From PCC-6802 sp943367755 (GTDB lineage Bacteria; Cyanobacteriota; Cyanobacteriia; Pseudanabaenales; Pseudanabaenaceae), in NCBI GenBank assembly GCA_943367755.1, contig CALRKB020000007.1:62001-126000 (forward strand): a DNA stretch of 64,000 nt. The letters are read 5' to 3'. Position 1 is the first letter of the stretch. Each line of letters starts with the position of its first letter. The notes beneath the pieces are model-generated. The model saw only the letters and a program-made list of their open reading frames with translations. It was not told where the DNA came from and did not search any database. Positions 1-9,100 of the stretch are shown here, piece after piece. The translations under genes and the position numbers were made by a program.

Positions 1-522
1 ACAAGTGATGGAGCGAACTCTGCCTCTATTGCTGAATTGTCTAGTGGATTAGAAGTAGAGGCAAAAGTACCAGAAGCTAGTATTTCCCACATTCATCTCG
101 GCCAAGCTGTCGAAATTCGCAGCGACAGCTACCCCAATGAACTATTTCGGGGGCAAGTGCAGTTGATTGCACCAAGAGCTGTACAGGAAAATAATGTTAC
201 CTCTTTTCGTGTAAAAATTAGATTGCAGAGCGGGGTGGAAAAACTAAAGTCAGGTATGAACCTGAAGTTGACATTTGTGGGTAAACCGATTCGCAATGTA
301 GTATCAGTGCCATTGGCGGCAATTGTTACCCATAAAAATGGCCAACAGGGGCTATGGCTAGTGGATGCAAATAATCAGGCTAAGTTCCAAGCGGTGCGAG
401 TTGGCTCTGAAAGTGAAGATTGGGCACAGATTTTAGAGGGAGTGAAGCAAAATGATCGGATTTTCTTGAGTCCTCCTACCAATCAAAAGATCCCCGGTGT
501 TGATGATGTCGAAGGAATATAA
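1..522 (+). CDS. HlyD/MacA-family periplasmic membrane fusion protein, C-terminal part (5' cut by window edge)
   Basis: The frame is open from base 1, so the true start lies outside the window; the TTG at 37 is not a convincing start. The visible ~173 residues look like the beta-barrel and membrane-proximal end of a membrane fusion (adaptor) protein: a segment reading VPEASISHIHLGQAVEIRSD, then IAPRAV, then the hydrophobic VSVPLAAIV strand that is common near the end of MacA/HlyD proteins. Such adaptors link an inner-membrane ABC transporter to an outer-membrane TolC-like channel. The permease and ATPase genes follow directly on the same strand (76 and 55 base gaps), so the three probably form one exporter. 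The family call is firm. The substrate is not visible; the neighbouring lipopeptide is a plausible cargo. Confidence 0.8.
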   Translation, partial: TSDGANSASIAELSSGLEVEAKVPEASISHIHLGQAVEIRSDSYPNELFRGQVQLIAPRAVQENNVTSFRVKIRLQSGVEKLKSGMNLKLTFVGKPIRNVVSVPLAAIVTHKNGQQGLWLVDANNQAKFQAVRVGSESEDWAQILEGVKQNDRIFLSPPTNQKIPGVDDVEGI

Positions 523-598
523 AAGATCCAGTAAAATATAGCCATCCAAATTAGATTGGAAATATTCCCGATTTCTCCTGATTTCATAGCCTATTTAG

Positions 599-1816
599 AT
601 GTGCGGTATGACACTCAATTTCTGGGAAAATTTGAAGATGGCTGGGAAAACCCTGGCTGCAAACAAACTTCGTAGTACCTTAACTGTCCTGGGCATTGTG
701 ATTGGCAATGCTTCAGTAGTTGCGATGATAGGGATTGGACAAGGGGCTCAGCAATTTACACAAGAAAAAGTGGAATCCTTGGGCGCAAATCTGTTGTATG
801 TTTTTGTCAACGAGGAAGATAAAAGTGGAATTAGTGAATCTACTCAGTTGGTATTAGGGGATGTGGATGCGATCGCAGCACAAGCGCCGGCAGTAAAAAC
901 TGTTTCACCACTGATCTCAGGTAATTTTCAACTAACCTATCAAAGTCGTACGACAAAGGCAAGCGTTCAAGGTGCGACTCCCAGCTATTTACAATCCCGG
1001 AATTTGCAGGTTGCTAGTGGACGTTTCTTAGATGAAGCCGCACAACGTCAAGGTGCAACCGTTGTAGTGCTTGGTTCAGAACTAGCTAGCAAGTTATTTG
1101 GTCGAAGCAATCCAGTGGGACAGGATGTCCAAATTGGAATCTTAAGCTTTCGAGTAATTGGAGTATTACAGCCTAAAGGTGCATTCCTAGGAGTAAATCC
1201 AGATGCTAATGCATACGTTCCTATCACTACTATGGCTAATCAATTGATTGGCAGGAAAGTTCCTCAGGGAATTCCGATTGATGTTATTGAATTATCTGCC
1301 AAGAATCGAGAAAGTATTCGTGCAGCTGCATTTCAAGTAACTAATATTTTGACCAGATTGCATGGCAAAAAAGATTTTTCTGTTGTCGCGAATAAGTCCG
1401 TCCAGGATTTATTGGGGCAGATAACAGGGACGTTGAGTTTAATGCTAGCAGCGATCGCGGCAATTTCTCTTTTGGTGGGCGGTATCGGCATTATGAACAT
1501 CATGCTGGTGTCAGTTACGGAGCGTACACAAGAGATTGGTCTACGAAAGGCTGTTGGCGCATCTGAGAGCGCAATTCTGCTGCAATTTCTAATCGAAGCA
1601 GTTATTTTATCAATAGTAGGTGGACTGCTTGGTGTAGGGATTGGTGCTGGTGGGGCAATGGCAATTGGGATTTTTACCCCTCTAAAGCCTACTATCCCGC
1701 TGAGTACTATTTTGTTAGCAACCAGTGTATCTGGTGGGATTGGATTGATCTTCGGGGTTGCGCCTGCTCGACGAGCCGCTAAACTGGATCCGATTGTGGC
1801 GTTGAGAAGCAGCTAA
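599..1816 (+). CDS. MacB-type ABC transporter permease (MacB periplasmic core + FtsX domain)
   Basis: A 405-residue protein with the MacB-like FtsX layout. A first membrane helix lies near residues 25-47 (LTVLGIVIGNASVVAMIGIG). A periplasmic core of about 220 residues follows, then three C-terminal helices near 280-305, 325-360 and 365-388. It ends with the family signature PARRAAKLDPIVALR. The nucleotide-binding domain is not fused but encoded by the next gene, as in many bacterial MacB-like systems. The start at 599 lies only 9 bases before a second in-frame ATG at 608, and neither has a clear ribosome binding site. It is predicted to work with the adaptor upstream and the ATPase downstream to move a substrate from the periplasmic face outwards. 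The similar gene order of heterocyst DevBCA exporters was considered, but this N-terminus is MacB-like. Confidence 0.88.
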   Translation: MCGMTLNFWENLKMAGKTLAANKLRSTLTVLGIVIGNASVVAMIGIGQGAQQFTQEKVESLGANLLYVFVNEEDKSGISESTQLVLGDVDAIAAQAPAVKTVSPLISGNFQLTYQSRTTKASVQGATPSYLQSRNLQVASGRFLDEAAQRQGATVVVLGSELASKLFGRSNPVGQDVQIGILSFRVIGVLQPKGAFLGVNPDANAYVPITTMANQLIGRKVPQGIPIDVIELSAKNRESIRAAAFQVTNILTRLHGKKDFSVVANKSVQDLLGQITGTLSLMLAAIAAISLLVGGIGIMNIMLVSVTERTQEIGLRKAVGASESAILLQFLIEAVILSIVGGLLGVGIGAGGAMAIGIFTPLKPTIPLSTILLATSVSGGIGLIFGVAPARRAAKLDPIVALRSS

Positions 1817-1871
1817 GGTCTCTAAGTGCAATCTTAAAGAACGAGCAAAATTAACTTACTTTCAACTACTT

Positions 1872-2576
1872 ATGCCTACCCCTATAATTGTCAAGTTAGA
1901 AGACATCTATAAGATATATGGCTCCGGCGAGACCGAAGTAAAAGCTCTTTCTGGTATTAACCTGAACATTAGGCAGGGTGAGTATTGCGCGATCATGGGA
2001 GCTTCGGGTTCTGGCAAATCCACAATGATGAATGTAATTGGATGTCTAGATAGACCAACTTCCGGTCGTTATCATCTCGATGGCAAAGATGTTTCCAAAT
2101 TAGATAACAACATTCTTGCCAGCACGCGCAATCGGAAATTGGGATTTGTGTTTCAGCAGTATCAACTTTTACCTCAGCTAACGGCACTCGAAAATGTTAT
2201 GCTCCCACTTGTGTACGCAGAAATACATGAAAAGGAGCGACGAGAACGGGCTGAAGACGCCCTTGACCGAATGGGAATGGGCAATCGCTTGCATAACAAA
2301 CCAAATCAGATCTCTGGCGGTCAACAGCAGCGGGTTGCGATCGCGCGTGCAATCGTGGGATGTCCTGTATTATTACTAGCAGATGAACCAACTGGTGCTC
2401 TCGATTCGCACACGACAGTAGAAATTCTGGATATTTTCTCTGAGTTGAATGATAACGGGATGACTATTGTGATGGTAACGCACGAACCGGATGTAGCCAA
2501 GCGAACACGTCGAGTTATCTGGTTTAAGGATGGAAAGTTGAGTTGTAAAGATGATTGTTTTGTCAAGAGTAATTGA
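1872..2576 (+). CDS. MacB/LolD-type ABC transporter ATP-binding protein
   Basis: A 234-residue ABC ATPase with all motifs in place: Walker A GASGSGKST (about residue 43), Q-loop FVFQQYQLLP, signature ISGGQQQRVAIARAI, Walker B LLLADEPTGALDS and the switch histidine in VTHEPDVAKRTRR. The length and the LLPQLTALENVMLPL segment after the Q-loop fit the LolD/MacB ATPase group, which energises FtsX-type permeases. It begins 55 bases after the permease stop and is the last gene of the exporter group. About 600 bases of non-coding sequence separate it from the synthetase genes. No strong Shine-Dalgarno sequence precedes the ATG. Confidence 0.92.
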   Translation: MPTPIIVKLEDIYKIYGSGETEVKALSGINLNIRQGEYCAIMGASGSGKSTMMNVIGCLDRPTSGRYHLDGKDVSKLDNNILASTRNRKLGFVFQQYQLLPQLTALENVMLPLVYAEIHEKERRERAEDALDRMGMGNRLHNKPNQISGGQQQRVAIARAIVGCPVLLLADEPTGALDSHTTVEILDIFSELNDNGMTIVMVTHEPDVAKRTRRVIWFKDGKLSCKDDCFVKSN

Positions 2577-2661
2577 ACCCATAAGACTACACTCGTTTCA
2601 TGCTACGCGATCGATATATTGAAGTTGTAACTAGATACATAGGATTCGTAAATATTAATGC

Positions 2662-2679
2662 AGTGTTATCTCTAACACT
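2662..2679. promoter_or_regulatory. Palindromic operator-like site (second, shorter version at 2767-2780)
   Basis: AGTGTTA (2662-2668) and TAACACT (2673-2679) form a perfect 7-base inverted repeat around a 4-base spacer. The second copy keeps TGTTA and TAACA around TCTT at 2767-2780. Two such half-site pairs upstream of a long operon fit a dimeric regulator binding twice, but no regulator gene is in the window and binding is inferred only. Confidence 0.4.
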
Positions 2680-2818
2680 TCAAAGATATGCTCTTTGCTG
2701 AAATAATGTAGAAGATCTCAGATATGTATTTCCATTCATTAATCTCTCAGGTTAATTTTGGGTTAATGTTATCTTTAACACCCTGGAAATTGACTCTTTG
2801 CTGAAATAATGTAGAAGA
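2662..2818. repeat. Imperfect tandem duplication (two ~55-base copies, 103 bases apart)
   Basis: Copy 1 spans about 2664-2715 and copy 2 about 2767-2818. Each begins with TGTTATCTyTAACAC (2664-2678; 2767-2781) and, after a diverged middle, ends with an identical 25-base stretch containing CTGAAATAATGTAGAAGA (2691-2715; 2794-2818). Both conserved parts keep the same 103-base spacing, so this is one duplicated block whose middle has drifted. It lies upstream of the first synthetase gene. Confidence 0.85.
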
Positions 2819-2982
2819 TAATAGATAAGTCATTTACTGAGAAAGCATGACTGCTTATGCCTTCTAACATATAGACTTATGTATCTTCAAAGCTTATCTG
2901 AATAGCTTGCCAACTATTGATATTCATGAATTGGTTTGCATGAGAAAGCATTCAAAACAGCCATAATGGCAAAGCAAAATCG

Positions 2983-3002
2983 TCCGATAACTTGTTATTG
3001 GA
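2983..3002. promoter_or_regulatory. Imperfect 9-base inverted repeat
   Basis: TCCGATAAC (2983-2991) and GTTATTGGA (2994-3002) are complementary except for one position that would be a G-U pair in RNA, with a two-base centre. No T-run follows, so an operator is more likely than a terminator. The function is not known. Confidence 0.4.
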
Positions 3003-3120
3003 TAGCTGTAGTGTGCGATCAAAAAGGATAGAAATATCCTAATGATTATCCAAACATAGCGATTATTCTCTAGAAATAGGAGTAGGATTTTGCTCGTCCT
3101 GCCATCATTGGTTATATGAG

Positions 3121-3144
3121 GGGTTGGTTTTTAACCACAAACCC
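3121..3144 (+). promoter_or_regulatory. Potential hairpin just upstream of the first synthetase gene
   Basis: An inner stem GGTT/AACC (3126-3129 with 3133-3136, three-base loop) is stacked on an outer stem GGGTT/AACCC (3121-3125 with 3140-3144), with a three-base bulge at 3137-3139. It ends 26 bases before the ribosome binding site and would form in the 5' leader if transcription starts upstream. Its role is not known. Confidence 0.35.
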
Positions 3145-3170
3145 TTTTGAATGTTTGGTGAATAATTATG

Positions 3171-3176
3171 AGGTGG
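3171..3176 (+). promoter_or_regulatory. Shine-Dalgarno AGGTGG deciding the start at 3183
   Basis: AGGTGG lies six bases before the ATG at 3183. An in-frame ATG at 3168 overlaps this purine-rich stretch and has no such signal of its own, so 3183 is the better start of the first synthetase gene. Confidence 0.6.
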
Positions 3177-3182
3177 CACATA

Positions 3183-6100
3183 ATGCATAACCTAACAACA
3201 GCCAATTTAACAAATAGCATTAATCTAATAGAGCTTCTACACCACAGAGCAGTCCATCAACCAAATAGGATAGCTTATACTTTTTTAGTAGATGGAGAAA
3301 TAGAAGAAGTAAGTCTTACCTATCTAGAATTAGAGCAACAGGCACGAGCTGTTGCTGTGAGGCTGATAAATAGGGGGGCAATTGGAGAAAGGGCACTTTT
3401 GCTCTATCCGCCAGGAATAGAATTTATTATTGCTTTTTGGGGTTGTTTGTACGCAGGTGTAATAGCAGTTCCTGTATATCCACCCCGTCGCAACCAGCGC
3501 ATGACAAGACTCCAAGGGATTGTGTTAGATTCTCAGGCAAAGTTTGCGCTGACTACAACATCGATCCTGGGTGCGATCGCGAAAAGTTTCTCTGAAGAAA
3601 CATCTCTTACTTCACTGCATTGCATCGCAACGGATGATATTCCAGTCGATCCGGGTATGGACTGGCATGCTCCATCACTGGCTCAGGATGCGCTGGCGTT
3701 TCTCCAGTACACTTCAGGCTCCACAGGAGCACCAAAAGGCGTAATGGTGAGTCACGGCAACCTCATGCACAATTCCGCCGCGATTCAACAATATTTTGGG
3801 CATACATCAGATAGCCAGGGGGTGATTTGGCTGCCCCTGTACCACGATATGGGACTAATTGGCGGTGTGCTGCAACCGCTTTATAGTGGCTTCCCAGTCA
3901 CGCTGATGTCACCTGTAGACTTCCTCCAAAAACCCATTCGTTGGTTGCAAGCAATTTCCCGCTATCAAGCTACGACTAGCGGTGGGCCGAATTTTGCTTA
4001 CGATCTATGTGTGCGGAAGGTTAAACCAGAACAACTAACCGGTCTTAATCTGAGCAGTTGGGAACTGGCTTTTACTGGAGCTGAACCCGTGAGGGTTGAA
4101 ACCATCGGGCGATTTGTTGCCAGGTTTGAACCTTATGGTTTCCAAAGAAAATCCTTTTATCCCTGTTACGGAATGGCAGAAACAACTTTGATTGTTTCGG
4201 GAGGATCGAAAAGTGAAGAACCTATAGTTCAGATCGTTGACGCTCGTTCCCTAGAGCAGAATCAGGTAGTTGTTAGTAATTGTGAAAGTGGTACGCAGAC
4301 GATTGTCGGTTGCGGCCAGTGCGTGTCCGACCAAAAAATCCTCATTGTCGATCCCGAGTCTTTAATTTCCCGTGCGGATACCCAGGTGGGAGAAATTTGG
4401 GTATCGGGACCTAGCTTGGCTCAGGGATATTGGAATAGGTCTGAAGAGACGAAACAAACATTCCATGCCTTCACGGCAGATACAAATGAAGGCCCCTTTC
4501 TCCGCACAGGAGATCTAGGTTTTTTGCAGGATGGGGAATTATTTATTACAGGTCGACTTAAGGATGTGATTATCATTAGGGGGCGCAATCACTACCCTCA
4601 AGATATTGAGCTGACGGTTGAGCAGAGTCATCCAGCACTCAAACTAAGTTCTGGCGCTGCGTTTGGGATTGAGATAGATGGTGAGGAACGGCTTGTTGTT
4701 GTTCAAGAAGTGGAAAGAACTTACTTACAGCAACTGAAGGTTGAGGAAGTAAGTGAAGCGATTTGTATTGCGGTGTCCCAACACCACGAATTACAAGTTT
4801 ATGAGGTGGTGCTCCTCCGACCGGGAAATATTCCCAAGACTTCTAGTGGCAAAATTCAGCGCTATGCCTGTAGAGCGGGATTTTTAGATGGAACTTTAGA
4901 TGCCGTTAATGAAATTGCAAAACATCCCCCCAACAAAGGGATTGCTCCTAAATTAGAAGTTCAAAATATTGATAATATTGCAAAAAAAATTCAGTTTAGC
5001 CTGTTGTACTTTTCCAGTAATGAGGCCGAATTTGCCGACGATAAATATAAGTTATTCTTTGAGGGAGCTAGTTTCGCCGATCGCAATGGCTTTACCGCCG
5101 TCTGGACTCCGGAACGCCATTTCCACGCATTTGGGGGTCTCTATCCCAATCCATCAGTTATCAGTGCCGCACTGGCCTCTGCCACGAAACACATTCGCAT
5201 ACGAGCTGGTAGCGTCGTTATGCCTTTGCACCATCCCATTCGGGTTGCAGAGGAATGGTCAGTTGTTGACAACCTGTCAGATGGGAGAGTCGATTTAGCT
5301 TTTGCCAGAGGCTGGAATCCCAACGACTTTGTTCTGGCTCCAGATACCTATGCCGATAGCAAAGAAGTAATGTTCTCGGGTATCCAAACTTTACAAAAAT
5401 TATGGCGAGGAGAGAGTGTACGACTTTCCAATGGTGTTGGCAAAGAAACCGAAATTAAAATTTATCCTTTGCCCAAGCAACGGGAATTGTCAATTTGGAT
5501 TACCTGTACCGGTGGGAAAGAAAGGTTTGTAGAAGCGGGTGCGGGTGGATTTAACATTCTGACAGCGTTGTTGTTCCAACCGATCGAAGAATTGGCAGAA
5601 AAGATCCTCCTCTACCGTCAGGCTCGCACCGAGCATGGCTACGACCCGAACGGCGGCCATATTACGCTCATGCTCCATACCTTTGTTGGCGAAGATCTCG
5701 AAACGGTTCGCAATCTGGTGCGCGAACCATTCATCGAATACATCAAAAGCTCAGTGAATTTATGGCGACAGGGGTCTAAGAATCTGGACGAATTGACTCC
5801 GATCGAACAGGAAAAGCTACTGGCTTATGCCTTTGAACGGTACTTCCATACCAGCGCTTTGTTTGGCACGCCGAGTACGTGTTTGGAAATGGTAAAGCGA
5901 TTGCAGGAAATTGGCGTTGATGAAATTGCCTGTCTGATCGATTTTGGCATTAGCGGCGATGTCGTTCTCGCTAATTTGAATTACTTAAACGAGCTCAGAA
6001 AGCTGGCAAATGGTGGCGACGATCCCAGTACAACTCGCCCCGATCTCGTGACGGGCGATCGCCTCGATGCTACGGAGCAAGCACAGCCTCGGTCTTTGCT

Positions 6101-9100
6101 TGCAGATTTTGGCAGCAAGACAAAAGTATCGGGCGGATTCGAGTCGCGCAAACCTGCAACGATCGCTGACGAGTCTTTAATTCGCGATCGCCAGACTCAA
6201 ATAGCAACGCGCCCCGGACAAATCGAAGCCAAACAGTTACTCGATCTTTCTCGCGAAATCATCGTCCGGCAGATTGCACGATCGCTTGAGAAAACGCCAG
6301 ATCTTATATCCATCAATAAGAGTTTTCACAGCCTTGGGATTGATTCCCTCAAAGCGATCGAAATCATGGAAACTTTGGGGACGAATTTTGATATTTCCCT
6401 CTCTCCTACGCTTTTGTTTGAATATCCAACGCTGGCCGACCTGACCGAATATTTAGTTCGGCAGCATGGAGAGAAGTTGGAGCAATATATCCTGGTAAAC
6501 CATAAACTTACCCCGTTAAGTACTTTGCCTCTCCAGCCATCCTTCGCGATTTCCGATCCATCTCGTCAAGTGGGTTCGGGGAGTATTCAGAGCGATCGCT
6601 CTTCCGTTCGAGAGGAAGACATTGCAGTGATTGGCATGAGTTGTCGGTTCCCAAAATCTCCAGACCTGGATTCGTTTTGGCAACTCCTCAGTACGGGTAA
6701 AGATGCAATTTGTGAAGTACCTGAAAAGCGCTGGCGTTGGCAGGATTGGTATAGCGAAGATCCCCAAGCCACCAGCAATAGGACGTATTCCCGGTGGGGA
6801 GGGTTTGTCGACGATATCGATCTTTTCGATCCCCTGTTCTTTCAGATTTCGCCCAGAGAAGCCGAGTTAATGGATCCGCAGCAGCGCATCTTTTTAGAAG
6901 TAGCTTGGGAGTGTCTCGAACATGCCGGGTATGCCGCTGCCAGTCTGGCACAAACTCCAGTGGGTGTTTTTGTCGGATGTAGCAATAACGGTTATTACCA
7001 GCGCATCGCCCCGAAGCTGACTGCATCGGATTACAGTGCTGGTATCGGCAATCAAAATGCTATCATCGCCAACCGCGTTTCGTTCTTGCTTAACCTGCGC
7101 GGCCCGTCGGTTTTGGTGGACACCATGTGTTCCTCCTCGCTGGTGTCGCTGCATGCGGCATGTCAAAGCATTCGCCAGGGGGAATGTTCGATGGCGATCG
7201 CAGGCGGTGTGAATCTCCAACTATCGCCGGAATACTACGTCGCCATGAGTCGCATGAAAATGCACTCTCCCGATGGACGCTGCAAAACTTTCGATAGTCG
7301 GGCAAATGGCATTGTTCTTGGAGAAGGGGCTGGGGCAGTGTTGCTGAAACCGCTGCGTCAGGCTTTAGCAGATGGAGATACTGTTTATGCCACGATCAAG
7401 GGTTCAGCTGTAAATCACGACGGGCAAACCAACGGGCTAACGGCTCCCAATCCTCGCTCCCATGCAGAAGCGATCGCACAGGCATTGGCAGGGGCGGGTC
7501 TATCCGCAGATCGGATTTCTTACGTTGAAGCGCACGGTACGGGTACGTCTCTGGGAGATCCGATTGAAATTGAAGGATTAACCAAAGCATTTCGGCAGTC
7601 CACACAACACCAGCAGTTTTGTCGCATTGGCTCTGTGAAGACCAATATCGGACATCTAGAATCTGCTGCCGGAATTGCCCAGGTCATCAAAGTGATTTTG
7701 GCGCTACAGCACCGTCAAATCCCACCCAGTTTACATTTCGAACAATCAAATCCTCTAATTCCCTTTGCAGAAACACCGTTTATTGTAAATACCCAATTGC
7801 GTGCTTGGGAATCTGAAGGCTCGCGTCGAGCCGGTTTGAGTTCGTTTGGTATAGGCGGCACTAATGCCCATATTATTCTTGAAGAAGCGCCAGTTGTCGA
7901 GTCGAAAACATCCTCTGTGGAGCGGCCTATCCATCTATTAACCCTGTCGGCGAAAACGGATAAGGCGTTGCTGGAGTTAGTCGATCGCTATGCAACACAT
8001 TTAGCTGCCCATTCAACGGCAACGTTAGCTGATATCTGCTTTACTGCCAATACGGGGCGATCGCATTTCTCCCACCGCTTGAGTATCGTTGCTGACTCAA
8101 CCGTCGAACTATGTCTAAAATTATCTGCCCTAAAGAACGGCCAAAAACTATCGGGCGTTTATCTCGGGCAAGCGCAAGAGACGGCTCAACCCAAGATCGC
8201 ATTTTTATTTACGGGACAGGGTTCTCAGTATGTGGGGATGGGACGGCAACTTTACGAAACGCAGCCCACTTTCCGTCAAACTCTAGACCTGTGTGCAGAA
8301 ATCCTCAAACCTCATCTTGATCGACCTCTGCTATCCGTTCTCTACCCGCAATCCGGGGAACCTTCACGCTTGGATCGGACGGAATACACGCAACCCGCTC
8401 TGTTTGCCCTGGAATACGCTCTGGCACAGCTCTGGAGATCGTGGGGTGTAGAACCGACCGCCGTAATGGGGCACAGCGTTGGCGAATATGTTGCTGCTTG
8501 TGTGGCTGGAATATTCAGCTTGGAAGACGGACTGAAGCTGATCGCCGAACGGGCGCGTCTGATGCAGAACTTGCCGCCAGGAGAAATGGTGGCGGTGTTT
8601 GCTTCTGAAGCAGAGATTTTGGCATTGGTAGCACTCGATCCCAGCAAAGTGGTGATCGCAGCTTACAACGGCGAGCAAAATACTGCGATCTCCGGCGAGC
8701 CGCAGGCTGTTCGGAACATCTGCTCCGTTCTGGAGGCAAAAGGAATCCAAACAAGAAAACTCGCAACATCCCACGCCTTTCACTCACCGCTAGTGGAACC
8801 AATTCTGGAGGAATTCTATCGCGTTGCTGCTACAGTGACATACCATGCTCCGCAAATCGACTTCATATCTAATGTCACTGGTGAGAGGATGACTGCGGAG
8901 AATTTGAATCCTGAGTACTGGTGCCACCATCTCCGTTCTTCAGTGCAGTATGCCAAGAGCTTGCAGACGCTCCACTCTTCAGGTCAAGAGCTATTTGTGG
9001 AGATCGGCCCCAAACCGATCTTGCTGGGTATGGGGCGAAAATGTCTGCTAGAAGGCCAGGGAGTTTGGTTGCCGAGCTTGCGTCAAGGATACGAAGATTG

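Larger units (their letters stand above)
2577..3182. other. AT-rich intergenic region between exporter and synthetase genes
   Basis: I see no convincing protein or RNA gene in these roughly 600 bases, which are visibly richer in A and T than the flanking genes. They hold a duplicated block with a palindrome (2662-2818), an inverted repeat (2983-3002) and a potential 5' leader hairpin (3121-3144). This is the most likely site for the promoter and operators of the synthetase operon. I could not fix a -35/-10 pair by eye. No stem followed by a T-run was seen after the ATPase gene, so read-through from the exporter is possible. Confidence 0.7.

Noticed and set aside
37..522. TTG at 37 as start of the fusion protein
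   Set aside because: The frame is open to base 1 and the encoded sequence is already mid-domain, so the gene is simply cut by the window edge.
2577..2640. Rho-independent terminator after the ATPase gene
   Set aside because: No GC-rich stem followed by a T-run could be found by eye.
2577..3167. CRISPR array, tRNA or small RNA gene in the intergenic region
   Set aside because: The repeat occurs only twice and no cloverleaf or regular spacer pattern was found.
3168..3182. ATG at 3168 as start of the first synthetase
   Set aside because: Its codons overlap the AGGTGG that serves the ATG at 3183; no separate ribosome binding site was seen.
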